Assembly: GCF_020882245.1 (NCBI RefSeq)
Contig: NC_083597.1
Span: 1,336,581-1,400,580 of the forward strand
Direction of reading: 5' to 3'
Length of the DNA stretch: 64,000 bases
DNA from: Rhopalosiphum padi
Taxonomy: Eukaryota; Arthropoda; Insecta; Hemiptera; Aphididae
The position numbers were made by a program, and so were the translations under genes. The notes under the pieces are model-generated. The model did not search any database. It was not told where the DNA came from and saw nothing but the letters and a program-made list of their open reading frames with translations. Below, piece after piece: positions 13,928 to 25,699 of this stretch (its first letter is position 1; the number at the start of each line of letters is the position of its first letter).

Positions 13928-15416
13928 TATTGCCTTATATTTTAGTTATTTTTATCGTATTATTATATAATAATGATAAAATAAATGACTACAGTAGCAA
14001 TATATTTATTGATAATAGGCCGGTAGACCGTCACGCCCAAAATTGTTTTTCATTTGTAATAATTACATTCACATCTAACACAATTTTACACAGTAAATAT
14101 CTCGTCCAATACAGTGATCTACTCAATTACAAGGTACACGCTCAACCATGTAGAGGCATCGAAATAACTAGACCAATATTTTATTAAATGCACATATTGT
14201 AAAAAATTCCCAGATCTAGCGGCCTAGCGCTATAGACATTATAATATATTATTATTATGATTATTGTGCTACAAACGTATCCTTGAATTGTTTTGTACAA
14301 ATATTAAATAAACCAAGGATTATTTCGTATTATATTTTAACTGAAACATAATAGGTAGGTAGGTATCATATTATAATTTATATTAAGGTGTCTAACAACA
14401 TAAGGAACCAGTTCCTCAATATACAATTGCCAATAGATTATATTTTTTAAATTATTGATAATAATTACTTCAAATTAGTTAAAATATAACAAAACAATTT
14501 TTTTGTTTGGAGAGGGTCGAGAGGAATGCACAAGTTCCCCTTAGAGGCGCCTAAGCACTCAACTCATACTGTACTGTTTTTTTTATAAATAAATTGTAGA
14601 CAACTTTTACGTGTTAAAAAGAAAAAAAATAACATTTAAACTTTAAACTATACATTTTTCTATATCTATTAGTAATTAGTTGACTTGCCTGTTTTGCATA
14701 AGTATATAAATAATAATATACCACCATAAATATTTCATTGAACCTATACATTAGAGTAGAATTAGAAATAAAGAATAGTGAATAATATCTTTATGACTAT
14801 GTCAATTTAGGTATCAGAGTAATATTATCTTTCATCATTTAATTATATAATGAAAACCTCAATGCATATGAATTAGGTTATTAATAAATAATAATTAACA
14901 ATTTCTGTACATAATATAAATAAGAAAATTCATTATCAATTATATTATTATTAGGTATTTAAAAGAAACGTCAGATGCTTGAAATGCTTCAAATTAATGT
15001 ATTTTTAATTAATAATATTATTAATATCATACCTAGGTGGCTACGTCCAAACAAAAACTAATCATTTAATTTGGAATCATATTACAAATTACTAGATACC
15101 TATTAATATTATAGTAATATAGTAAATTAGCAGAAATGTTATGTATTTTTTTCAAATTAATTGTTAAGTCATCATATCTATTTATTACTTTATCTGTAAC
15201 TATTCTAAAATTAAAATAATAACTACTTAATTTAAAAGATTTTATATCAATATTGATTATTTTAACATAACAGCAATATACTTTAAAAAGTGAACAATTA
15301 CTTTTAAACAAATTTATTTAAAAATTAGTTAACATTATACTTCAACAATGATTAATTTTGAAAAAATTTATAAATAATATATACACTCATACAATATATA
15401 GTTCAGTTAAGAGTAT
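13928..15416. other. Non-coding spacer between MITE and MECR 3' end
   Basis: AT-rich with a moderately GC-rich piece near 14510-14575 (GGAGAGGGTCGAGAGG, AGAGGCGCCTAAGCACTC) that I cannot name. No gene supported. Confidence 0.65.
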
Positions 15417-15422
15417 TTTATT
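15417..15422 (-). terminator. MECR polyadenylation signal AATAAA
   Basis: AATAAA on the minus strand about 62 bases after the MECR stop codon, followed by AT-rich sequence. This implies a short 3' UTR. Other AT-rich near-matches exist, so the actual cleavage site is inferred. Confidence 0.6.
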
Positions 15423-15483
15423 GAAACATATAAATATATATTTAAGTAATAAATAATAATATATGTAACAGCAGCAGCGTTTA

Positions 15484-15886
15484 TTATTGTAAATTTAAAA
15501 AATATTTGTGACCAATGTAGCCTTTTGACGTTACAGTGTTTTCTAATGCTTCTTGGAATAAATCTAATGGTAATGTTTTGTAAGCAGGTGCAATTAACTT
15601 GCCATTTTTCATAAACTGCAAAAGTTCATTATACATTTGTTCATATTGCTCTGTATGAGCATTTTCTTTACGCCATCTAGTCATCCAAAAACCTCTGAGT
15701 TGAATGTTTTTAAATATAAACGAAGCCGTTGGAACTATGACTGGTTGTTTCGACATACCACCATAAGTCACCATTACACCACCATTATTCAATGTGCGTA
15801 AAACTTCTGTGGAACTTTTACCACCTATATTGTTTATCCCTAAACGTGGTTTTGGTAAAACTCCAGTTTTAAATAAATCTGTAGTC
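15484..15886 (-). CDS. MECR: MECR coding exon 4 (C-terminus and stop)
   Basis: 403 bases after TTTAG|, completing an Arg codon and ending with TAA at 15486-15484. It contains INNIGGKSSTEVL, the VTYGGMSKQPV block, the LRGFWMTRW motif and the C-terminal YIGHKYFLNLQ. This matches the end of the family closely, so the C-terminus appears intact. Confidence 0.92.
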
Positions 15887-16923
15887 CTAAATAAAGAAAA
15901 ATTAAATGTTAATAAATCAGATAGACAATATTATCCCAAAAATACAAACTGAAATATAATTAATATTGCACCTTAACTCTTCTTCAGTAAGTATGTATGA
16001 AGCACCAAGAGACTTAAGATGATTTTTCAAATTTTCTAAATCTGGTTCAGGTCTATTGCGTATAATATTTATACTTATGTAACCAAAAATATTTGCTAAT
16101 TGAATAACATTCTGACCACATGCACTGTTTGCTCCATTTTGTATAATAACATCATTTTTGTTTAATGGAACAAAATCATGTAACATTCTGTATGCAGTAC
16201 ACGGATTAGAAGAAATACCACTTAATGCATACACATCTGTATCTTTACTTACCTGAAACAAACAAGTATAATTTAAGAACCATGAAAGTAGCTATTTAGA
16301 ATGTTTATATTTAATACATAAACCTATAAAATACTCTGTGTTTTTTATTGTTATAACAATTAAAAGTATTATTATTTAAATTGTTAATAAATTACAATTC
16401 AAATTAAATAAAATTTATTTTAATTTCAATTATATACCACTGACTTTTCTTAGCTGTTGAGAATCAAACACACCAGCTGTACACCAAGTACCCATAGCAC
16501 CATCTGGTATAACTCGATCTCCAGGAACAAGATTTGTAACGCATGATCCGACTGCTACAACGTCCCCGACTCCTTCAAAGCCTCCGGTAGTAGGTAATGG
16601 TGGTTTCACGGGATATACACCTTGAATAGTGTTAATGTCGGCGGGATTGACTGGTGCAACAATCATTTTCACTAAAACCTTAAACGTATTAACATGTAAA
16701 CGAACTGTTTGTGTTAAAATAATCAATTGTATACTACCTGTTTGTCATCAAGCTTGTCAGGTAGTGTATCTTCTACAAGACTGGCCACTTTCAAAGGATC
16801 TCCATATTCTTCATACACGATTTTACGACAGTGCATTTCACGTCGATGGTGTTTGGATACGAGAGATCGCAAAACTGTGGTTTGACTTACTGAATTGATC
16901 GACCGAAATACTTTGTGGAACAT
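15484..16923 (-). CDS. MECR: Mitochondrial enoyl-[ACP] reductase (trans-2-enoyl-CoA reductase), complete 4-exon gene
   Basis: Coding exons on the minus strand are 16923-16738, 16678-16445, 16252-15972 and 15886-15484. They join in phase to give about 367 residues, close to the ~370 usual for animal MECR. The family reduces trans-2-enoyl-ACP with NADPH in mitochondrial type II fatty-acid synthesis, which supplies octanoyl for lipoate. Visible features: a basic, serine-rich N-terminus (about residues 1-34, no acidic residue before 29) typical of a mitochondrial presequence; NPADINTIQG-Y with the expected catalytic Tyr near residue 84; GGFEGVG; PGDRVIP; NPCTAYRML; an NADPH-binding Rossmann turn QNGANSACGQ near 178-187; INIIRNRP; VTYGGMSKQPV; and a C-terminal LRGFW block. 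It belongs to the MDR/quinone oxidoreductase superfamily, but these motifs are specific for MECR over other MDR proteins. No frame damage is seen. Identity is from remembered family sequence, not a search. Confidence 0.95.
15972..16252 (-). CDS. MECR: MECR coding exon 3 (NADPH-binding domain)
   Basis: 281 bases, starting after TTTCAG and ending at TTAAG|GTGCAA, leaving two bases of a split Arg codon. It encodes ISSNPCTAYRMLHDF, the nucleotide-binding glycine-rich turn QNGANSACGQ and the IRNRPEPD segment expected to contact the NADPH phosphate, then the SLGA-YILTEEEL helix. Intron 2 upstream is 192 bases and intron 3 downstream is 85 bases. Confidence 0.9.
16445..16678 (-). CDS. MECR: MECR coding exon 2 (GroES-like catalytic domain)
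   Basis: Seventy-eight codons in phase 0. The acceptor is AAG| (less common than CAG/TAG); the alternative TTTTAG six bases downstream would break the frame. I place the donor at AAAA|GTCAGT (16445/16444) rather than the nearby GTATAT, because only the former joins in frame to exon 3 and reproduces the family order LRK-V-SKDTD. The exon carries NPADINTIQG, the catalytic Tyr region, GGFEGVG and PGDRVIPDG. Confidence 0.88.
16738..16923 (-). CDS. MECR: MECR coding exon 1 (presequence and N-terminal fold)
   Basis: Sixty-two codons from ATG at 16923 to a donor CAG|GTAGTA at 16738/16737. An A at -3 gives an acceptable Kozak context, and an in-frame TAG lies about 70 bases upstream with no other ATG between, so this start is preferred. 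It encodes the mitochondrial presequence followed by CRKIVYEEYGDPLKV, the usual first beta strand of the GroES-like domain. Intron 1 is only 59 bases long. Confidence 0.9.
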
Positions 16924-17200
16924 GGTTACAACGTAACTAGATTTGTTTACCTGAAACCACGACGCGGTTTTCTAAATACTTTTCTTTTTTACTTGTGCAC
17001 TAATCGTGCCTATAGAAGATAGAAGTATAGAACCCAAATTTACATTTCTCAACACTCAACGTACGAAATTGTCGAAATTATGATATTAAAAAAAAATAGT
17101 TATCATGAATGTATGATAAGTGATAACCGATATCAGTTTAGTGCATTAACACCACGGTCAAGGTATCTTTAGAAAATTTTATAAGACCGTGATTATCGTA
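16924..17200 (-). promoter_or_regulatory. Inferred MECR 5' UTR and promoter region
   Basis: This segment lies directly upstream of the MECR start. It contains a possible non-coding splice pattern (TTTCAG/GTAAAC near 16950). No TATA box or initiator can be singled out. The assignment rests only on position. Confidence 0.35.
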
Positions 17201-18018
17201 TTAGTTTATTCAACAAACATTCTAATTTCTAATATTAATGTATGTGTATCACAGATATATATATTGTTTTATATAACTGTGATGCGTATTAACGTAATAA
17301 ATATAAATGTAAATAATAGATAATACCCAAGCATTGATATTATATTATTGGTATAAACCTAATAACTAATAAGTATATATAAAATTCAAAAGTATTTTTT
17401 AAAACAATTATGTCTAGAAGTCGTATATTCTTAAAAAAACATTTCACAGTATTTGTTCAAAAATGTCATAATTTATGTAATAATAATAAATAAAAAACCC
17501 AATAAATTAAATAAATAAATTCAGCATTAAATATAAATCGACATCACTACTGCCCGTTACGCATTCTGGCGGATACGATAATTCCGGACCTTTTTTTTTT
17601 CGCTTTAAGTTTTAACCACGGTTGTTCGGCGTCCTTCCACTATAAAAAAAATAGTGTTCAATGTTCGTAATTAAATCTACGAAAAGAGTATATTGTATAA
17701 AATTAATATAAAACGAATTTTCGTGGGGGTAATGAAAGCAAACGATTTGTTTTGTTGACTGTTTACTGTACTTTTACTGTTATATTATGAAATTTCTTCA
17801 TCGCCAAAACGATCCGCATTGATATTTCAATATTTCATATTTGAACATAAATACATAATATTATATTTATATATTATCTACAGATTTTTATTAAAAATGT
17901 ATTATTAGCCATCAGGGATACATAAAATAAACTTTAAACCTCTAAGTGGGTACTAGAAACTAGAAACACTATAGTACTATATCGTTCAAAAAGTTGGTTA
18001 GTGACGAGTGCCATAGAC

Positions 18019-18268
18019 CAGTGGGTCGTGACCCATTTTTGGGTCACGTAAGCTTTAAAATTGGGCAGCGATAAGTCTTATTTTTAAAATAAAAATTAAA
18101 TTTATAAAATTATATAAGGAAAAAATAATTTTTTAATTATTAAACTTAGAAAATTAATAAATAAAAATACCTAGTAAAATGTAATTTTTATTTAAAAAGC
18201 TTACGTGGGTCGCAAAAAATATGTAGGCCTAAAAAAGTGGGTCACGAGTCCAAAAAGGTTTTTAACAG
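18019..18268. mobile_element. Degenerate hAT-like MITE
   Basis: It begins CAGTGGGTCGTGACCC and ends near GGGTCACGAGTCC...TTTTTAACAG. Subterminal GGTCACGTAAGCTTTAAAA at 18051-18060 on is mirrored by TTTAAAAAGCTTACGTGGGTCGC near 18192-18214. The outer ends are diverged and I find no target duplication, so the borders are approximate. Confidence 0.5.
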
Positions 18269-18391
18269 TTTTGACATAAAATTATCATTTATCGCCAAAA
18301 CGATTTGTACTAATAAACTGTTTGGTATTGTACCTCCTTGAAAACACGCCTACACATTTATAAATTATAATAACTTATAACTATATAATAC

Positions 18392-18426
18392 CATTGATTA
18401 TAGAATAGTCTATTCTATAATCAATG
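18392..18426. repeat. Perfect 17-bp-arm palindrome
   Basis: The left arm CATTGATTATAGAATAG, a single T, then the exact complement CTATTCTATAATCAATG. A related, less perfect palindrome (ACCATTGATTAAAAATTCTA then GTATTTATAATCAATGATAC) is at 9044-9083, so this is a small dispersed family rather than a one-off hairpin. Confidence 0.7.
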
Positions 18427-18639
18427 ATAATACCTATACCTATCATAAATAGTATAAATTATAATAGAAGAAGAATGACGTTATACAAAATATTAATTGA
18501 ACAATTGAACCACTATTTAATATTTTCTCAAGTTTGTTTTTACATCATAGATACTTAGGAATTTAGGATTAAGTTGGAGCAGCACCGCATTGCCGCATTG
18601 GTAATAATACTAATAATCTTAGAGAATTTTTCATATTAT

Positions 18640-18703
18640 GGTCACACTGAGAGTACCCCGTTTCTGCTTCACAATTAATATGATATGGTCACCCCTTGGT
18701 AAT
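18640..18703. mobile_element. DNA element end with TATGGTCACCC terminus
   Basis: Contains GTACCCCGTTT and ends GATATGGTCACCCC. It mirrors AGGGTGACCATAC at 19733, on the other side of the hAT insertion. The two ends point away from each other, so they are either two partial elements or relics of rearrangement. Confidence 0.35.
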
Positions 18704-18742
18704 AATTACTGACGTGTCAGTGCAGGTAATGTAGGTAATAAC

Positions 18743-19694
18743 TAGGGCTCGGAAGTTGTTGCATTTGCATGATTTTTTTGAACCGTTAGATTTATTGCTA
18801 AGTGAGCTAGAAATTCATTCCAAGACACCACGAAAAACATATCAAAATTTTTTAGTGCATATTTTTGCATATTTGGTGATTTTTAGATTTTAGAGCATAT
18901 TTCTTAATTTTACAATTTTTTAGAGCATATTTTATAATTTATGGAGATTCCATATGAAAATTTGTAAATTTGTAAATAAAAAAAATAAATACATTCATAT
19001 TGAGAGACCTTACTAGATATTCTTGTATCGTATTTTTCAAATTTCTATTTGATATTAAAAACAATGTTTTTCCCCTATAAAAATATAATGTATATATATT
19101 TATAAATTACAACTACAGCTATCTTCATCTAAAATAGAATATTATACAAATTTAAAAATAGAAACAACAGCTATCGAAATACGACGATTTTCTATAAATA
19201 CTTTTCTAGGAAAATAACTCATTGATTACTGTTAATGGCATTAATAGATCTACTGCTAAACCGCTTAGATGTTTTTGTCAGTTCCGGCTTATACGTCCGT
19301 CTTATCTGTTGTAGTTGTACGCGTCGTTCTTGTTTTAATTACCTACTTATATTATTTTTAATTCATTATGCCGAAAACCAAACAATTTGCGACAAATCGT
19401 TTGAATAGTTTTGTTTTGGAATATGGTACGGATATATTCAAAACCGACGGAAGTATTTTATTCTGTAAGTTATGTGAAGTGAAGGTCAATTATGATTAAA
19501 AAAATTAAAATAAATATTATTTATATAACTTTGCTTTTTTTTTATTTATAAATTTAAAAAAAATATTTGTGAAAATTAAAATGTGTAAAATAATTAAATA
19601 TAAGTGCATATTTTTAGAGCATATTTGTACTTTTTTAAGTGCATAAGTGCATGCATATTTAGTACTTTTTTAGTGCATTAAGTTCCGAGCCCTA
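18743..19694 (+). mobile_element. hAT DNA transposon, internally deleted, with intact ends and 8-bp target duplication
   Basis: The ends are exact inverted repeats, TAGGGCTCGGAA and TTCCGAGCCCTA, flanked on both sides by the 8-base duplication GTAATAAC (18735-18742 and 19695-19702). Eight-base duplications and TAGGG/CAGGG ends are the hAT signature. Subterminal GTGCATA/GAGCATATTT motifs recur at both ends, as expected for transposase binding sites. The interior keeps only the first part of a zinc-finger protein, so the 952-base element is non-autonomous. The perfect duplication suggests relatively recent insertion. Confidence 0.9.
19368..19499 (+). pseudogene. Truncated BED/C2H2-like zinc-finger protein start inside the hAT element
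   Basis: ATG followed by 43 codons and TAA. The peptide begins MPKTKQFATNRLNSFVLEYG and includes LFCKLC, the Cys pair of a zinc finger; the His pair and everything after are missing. From memory this start is very common in aphid genomes, in hAT-derived proteins related to CGG-binding protein 1. The stop falls just after VNYD, so only the N-terminal stub remains. Confidence 0.7.
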
Positions 19695-19732
19695 GTAATA
19701 ACTTACCAATTTGGAACAAGGTATAACACTTA

Positions 19733-19850
19733 GGGTGACCATACTTCTCGTTTAAAACGGGATTAGGTATCATATTTTTGAGCATCGTGTCCCCTTGTTC
19801 CAACAAACTTAAACGGGGCGCTCTTTTTCAAAAACACCTGTGCATAGAAC
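19733..19850. mobile_element. DNA element end starting AGGGTGACCATAC
   Basis: AGGGTGACCATACTTCTCG followed by AAAACGGGA and later AAACGGGGCGCTC. This is the same terminal type as the fragment at 18640-18703, in the opposite orientation. No partner end or target duplication is seen downstream. Confidence 0.35.
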
Positions 19851-22029
19851 AATATTAGTACAGAGTACAGACTACAGTTTTGGTATAAGCAGGCATCTTA
19901 CGACTTACCAACCACTTACAAGATTTGACTTGATTTCGTCGTTTTTTTTTAATAAGTCAGCACAAATGAATAAGTACCTTGGTATAATTTTTCATTGTTT
20001 GCGAGAATTGGTATGCTAGCGGAATATAATATCTAGACAACAATATGTTCGTACTCAATAATTTTAACTAGGTAAGTAGTATAAGTTCATGTATTTCTAA
20101 CAGAATTCAAATAGTATAAGGTAAAGTTAAAACGATAAATAAAAAAAAATAATAACTGTAATATTATATTTTTAAAAATTAACGAATTATTAGTTACTCG
20201 ATAATTATATCAAAAGTAATTTTAAGTAATAATTATATTATTAATAATTTTATAAAATAATATTAATATTATAATCTTTCTTTAATTTATTCATATCATA
20301 ATATCAACTTTAATTTGTGTTCACGGGGCTTGATAAACCTTGATATAGCCGATATAGGTACCTATTATTGTAGATATCAATCAGTATTTATAAATAGATG
20401 CAGGAGACAGGACTCTAGTAAATTGACAAAATAGCTCATCTATAATTAGATAAATAAAATATTTGCACCTTTATTTTTTTGTTATCAGTTTATCAGTTTC
20501 TCTTTAGCCTTCTTCGGTGATTGTCTGCAGGACCATACACAGAAAAATTTAATAAGTACACTAATGTATAAAATAATTATGAAATCATTTCTAAGTTTGC
20601 GTATAAGACGAGAAAATTTCAGGGGTGTTGCCCCTTAGGTATACGGCCTTGATTCTCTGGGATATTATCGGAGTCAATAGTAAGGATCAGCAGATTTGAA
20701 TGATTTTTGCAAAGTTGCAGGAGCAAAATCGTTTGTATTTAGGATGAAGATGTTTCTACTTCTGAGATTATTTTGATATTTTAAGTTCGAGTGAGAGAAT
20801 GAGAACTAATTCGAAGTAATTAATCTTCTTTTTTTCAATGCTAGTTTGCTGATTAATATATACATTTTGATTCAAATATAAAACAAATATTTTAATGTAC
20901 AATTTTCAAATATACGCAATAAATAAATGATAATTTAAATAATATATGAATAATTAATAATGAAGATTATTAATTAAAAGTTCAGAAAATACATAGGTTT
21001 AATATTTATTCTATAATATGTACAAATTTATAACTGATGTTTAGAACAACTTAACTAAATAATTAATGGTTTTTTTTTAAATTATTTAGATTGCATTGAA
21101 AATTAGGATCAATAGCTTTTCTTTTTTACTTTTAATTTTTAAATGCAAGACTGATTGTTTCATACTTATTTTAATTTAATAATTTTATGCTTTAATATTA
21201 TGTTTTATGTATAACCGTTTAATATGATTAAATCATTTAAAATTAATTTTAATTTTTAACTTTAACTTATTTTACAAATTCTTTCCATACATATCAATAA
21301 TGTTATATATTGTACTAATGCAGTATACACAAATACGTACACCATATTGTTGCTGTGCACCTGTGTCCATCGATTTTTCCATGTACACAAAGGACAAAAC
21401 TAAGTTTTGGTTCAAAGAATAAGATAAATTATACATATATACTGCAGAAAGCATAACAGAAATAGATAACTTATAATAAATTGTGGTTATATTATAAACA
21501 TATTTCAACGTAATAAATTTTAGAGAGATATTACAATATGCGGATTTTACACACCTAACCTAACGTAAGTTAGTGACCAGATGGCCAACTTATTTTCCTT
21601 TATTATACATAATATACCTATTTATAGTTAACTTACAAATCTCTAGTTTCTAAATTGTCAATAATAGTTAATACAAAGGACATTTACAAAAATATATCAA
21701 ATGTTATATTATTATATGACATAATATATTAAAAGCATGTTGATTCAAACTCAAATTTTACTTATGGAAGTCGTGTGTATTCTTACAGGCTAATAAATCT
21801 ATTAAAAATCGGATCAATATTGAATACAGAAATTGAATTAAACATTCCGTATGTATTTATGCGAAGGAGCGGGTTACTATAACCTCATATCTGCACCTAT
21901 ACGAATATATTTCACTCATTTCAGGATAAACCTACAGGTAGGTATACCACATTATGAAAATATTCGTTTGTAACGCCAAACAATACTTTTTAATTTTTAT
22001 GTAGTAGCCAGTAGGTATAAGACATTCAA

Positions 22030-22170
22030 GAATCTGAAAATATGGTTCTTACTCTTTATAAGTATATATTATATATATATTTCAAAATTTCAAAAATCAT
22101 AATTTTAATAAATTCATTATTAAATGAAAAACTGAAGGTGAGCATGCTTGGTGAATCATCCTGCATGTAT
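22030..22170 (-). mobile_element. 'GTGATTCACCAAG' family element end, copy 2
   Basis: On the minus strand: CAGGATGATTCACCAAGCAT then GCTCACCTTCAG, followed by a low-GC arm. This is the end type of the copies at 4.6, 24.8 and 46.4 kb. Inner border not determined. Confidence 0.5.
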
Positions 22171-24762
22171 GCAAATTAAATCTATCTATGCTAAAAATAG
22201 ATTTTTTCAATGCGATCGTTCCTTTTGTATGACATTGTATTAGCAATAAACGTGGAATGGCCCACCTATAGCGTCTGCATTCTGCGGTCCGTATTTTTTA
22301 ATTATTGTAGTTCTAAATTTATTATATTATATAATAAATTAATAAATATACACAAAACAATATATGTATTTATATATTTACAATTTATCAGTATTATTAA
22401 GTTTTATTAAAAAATATGATAAATATTGAAACGTCAAAAACAGTGAACGCAATATAAAATGAAAGTTGGTTTACACGTAAAATAAAATTATAGCTTCTGA
22501 TCTTTACAGTAATATTTATTTTCTTCTTTTCGTATACATGATGTTTTATAAAAAATATCAAATTGAATAATTTTAATATCAAAATTATAATTTGCAGTGA
22601 TAATCAATTGAATTATTTAAATAAAAAAGCGTATTTATCATGAATTTCAATTTAAATACTTTAAAAAGAAAATATTGTGTACGCAATACTTCGATTTTAA
22701 TTGAAATATTATTTTTAGATCTAGCTACAGCCGCTACAGGTCAGGTACGTACACACTACACACACAGACATTTAAATTTCCTGTTTAAATCGTCATCACT
22801 GTATTAAAAAAAAAAATACTGTAGTAATTTTACGCACAATTTAATCAAATGTGGGTACTTGTTTTTAAATCTAAACATGCACAATTACGTTTATCTTTCT
22901 AAAGTAGAATAACGTATATATTGGTAGTATAAATACGAGTACATATATCCTCAGTTTTAAGACGAAAAAAAGAAAACTTAAGATCAATAAGGAAAGAAGA
23001 ATTATGAAAATGTGTGAACAGCTCACTTGAGACATTCCAAGATTGATGAAGGTAGTCATAAAAACATTTTTTTAAGCTTTTGTATTGTTTTATTTTCTTG
23101 ATGGCAGATGTGAACTGACATACTTTTTGAACAAATCAGCGTGCAGCTGGACAGAATTTATTAATTCCACGGCCAATGCACAAAATCCGCATTTATTTTG
23201 GAGCTCACACAATTTGGAGCATTCAGATATAAATTTTTAACATGCCTTCTGAAATTATATTGATATACATTTTATAATACAAAAGCATGTAATTTTGAGT
23301 ATTTTCTTGAATCAATCAAATTATTTTTTAAAGATTTAAGAGATTATTTATTTGCGTGCTAACTTTTAAGCTTTAAAGTATGAATAATATTACGTTACAC
23401 AACTTATATAAGTTAAAGTATGTTTTATTGAACCGATAATAATTTTCATAATGTTATGATTTATGGAAATTTAATTTTGTAAGCTGTTCAAAGTAAATAA
23501 ATTTAAAAATTACAATATTAGTTTTCAACTGAATATAAATTGTCTCCCAGCCTTAATGTAGTAATGTAATATTTTTACTATACTAACGTATGTGCTTGAA
23601 TAAACATGCGAATAATTTAATGGGTCGTAAAAAAAAATAGTACAACTGAGCTTAATTAAACCTAAATATCTTATTGCTTTATTTCTAACAATCTGCTCGT
23701 GCAATGTGTATGGTGATTAATACAACCTGCGGAGGGTTTTTTTTTAGTGGAGCGCATACACAATTATTTTAAATGATAATTCCGAAGTTTTTAAATTGTT
23801 ATACTATTTTAAACAAACAACAATAATTTATGACTATACACTATGATAAGTGGATTTAAAATTATAATGATTTAGATTATAGAGGCATATATGAAAATGA
23901 AATTTATAATTTTAGTTTTCATCAGTTTTAAACATGAATTCTAAATTCTGACGATCTGTTTATATAAGTAGTAGAGATCCTAATTTATAAAAGCATATAC
24001 ACATTTATTTATAATATGAACTATTATTATTATTTGCATAGGATAGAGTGCAGAGTAGTGTCATAGAAAACGTTTGTACGAATAATGACACATAGGAAAT
24101 TGGTTTTGTGGCTACCATTTTCGTCAAAGGATACAAACGTCAAAACCAATACAACTACAATAAGTATATAATATGTACATGTATTTTGTAAACCTTTTTA
24201 ATAATGGTAAATTGTAATCTGTTGTAGACTTCATTGTGTGGCCATGGGTTACACATGAATCATAAGTTTTATTATGTTATAAAAGACTTGTAGGAAATAG
24301 ACATTATTATTATGTACCTCATCAAGTCGTCCGATTTATCGGTCATACTTTAGTAATATATTAAAATATATTTTTCGTTATGTGTTTAAACACTACCGCA
24401 AGAATTAAATAGTTTAATTAAAAAAGTTGTATAGTATCCAATATTTATCTCAATATTAAGAAGGTATACTATTATAGAAATTAGATATTGATATTGGTTT
24501 GAAATATAACTAGAGCCGTTCAGGAATGGGATAAATATTACTGTATAATATATAAATACCTAATAAAATAAAAAGTGATTCTATAAAAAACATTTCTATT
24601 TTAAATTTAAAATAGCAATACTTTATAATATATGCATATTATTATGTAAGTGGCGTATAAAATATTATACAAACAACAAAATCAAACACACTCATTTCTA
24701 ACCTGTTGGAAAACTTGTAGACCTGTGTGTATATACACTAGCCTTTTAAAACTGACGTACAA

Positions 24763-24960
24763 GATGATTCACCAATCATACTCATTGCTCATGCAGATTT
24801 TTCTCATTAATACGATATGAATTTATTTAATTTCCTATTTTTGGTATTTTTAAGTATTTTTAAAAATCATATTATCAAATACTTGGATTTTATACCATTT
24901 AAGGAGTGTTCAGTGGTAATGCCAACTTTTTTTTATTCAAATAAAAATCACCTTATTAGT
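24763..24960 (+). mobile_element. 'GTGATTCACCAAG' family element end, copy 3
   Basis: Begins CAAGATGATTCACCAATCAT then ACTCATTGCTCATGCAG and contains TAAGGAGTGTTCAGTGGTAA near 24900, shared with the copy at 4.5 kb. The open frame at 24817-25014 inside it has no coding character and should not be taken as a gene. Confidence 0.5.
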
Positions 24961-25699
24961 GTAAATTTACTTAACATACTATTGTATTTAAAAAAAAAAT
25001 TCGAATATAAGTAGTATTACTAGTATATAAGTTATTAATTTATTTAACTTTGTGTACTATAAAGGATCCGTTGCACGGAAGTTATGATGATTTTAAAATT
25101 GGATTATATACCTACCAATAAATAATAATCAATAACATTTTTATAAAATATAAAAATTGTCTGAATAATTATCACTACATTAAATATTACATTTTTATAC
25201 AAGATTTTAAGGATTATTATTTTTATTATAATATATATTTTAATAACTCAGAAACTGTTTTAATTTTGATTGAGCAATATCAACATTAAAAAAAAATCAT
25301 TTGCCTAACAATTTACTATAAGAAATTATGATACTCATTAAAATAAAAAGTTTCTACAGTCACAGAGCACTCCTATATAATATAAAACAAATTTAAGTAT
25401 TAATATAGTAAGGTATTTTAAATTATAAGTTCTTATAAATTTTTAAAATTAATTTTTAAACGAAAAAACGAGTCTGTACAATTTGTTTGAATAATTACCC
25501 TACACATCCGTTCACGAAATTTAGTAAACTTACCCAATTGCAACTTGTCAACTGGTTAAAAATGTGTTAAAATTCGATATTATTAGGTCGACGCTCTAAG
25601 ACATAATAGTTATAAACGCAGGAACTTGAATTATTATCTTATTTTCTTTTTATGTTCATTGTTCCTATTATAATATGTTTGTATCCGATCAACCAACCA

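Noticed and set aside
16629..16898. 89-codon plus-strand frame opposite MECR
   Set aside because: It is the antisense shadow of MECR exons 1 and 2 and spans a real intron of that gene.
24817..25014. 65-codon frame inside a repeat end
   Set aside because: AT-rich hydrophobic and Lys-rich sequence within a dispersed repeat copy; no coding signal.
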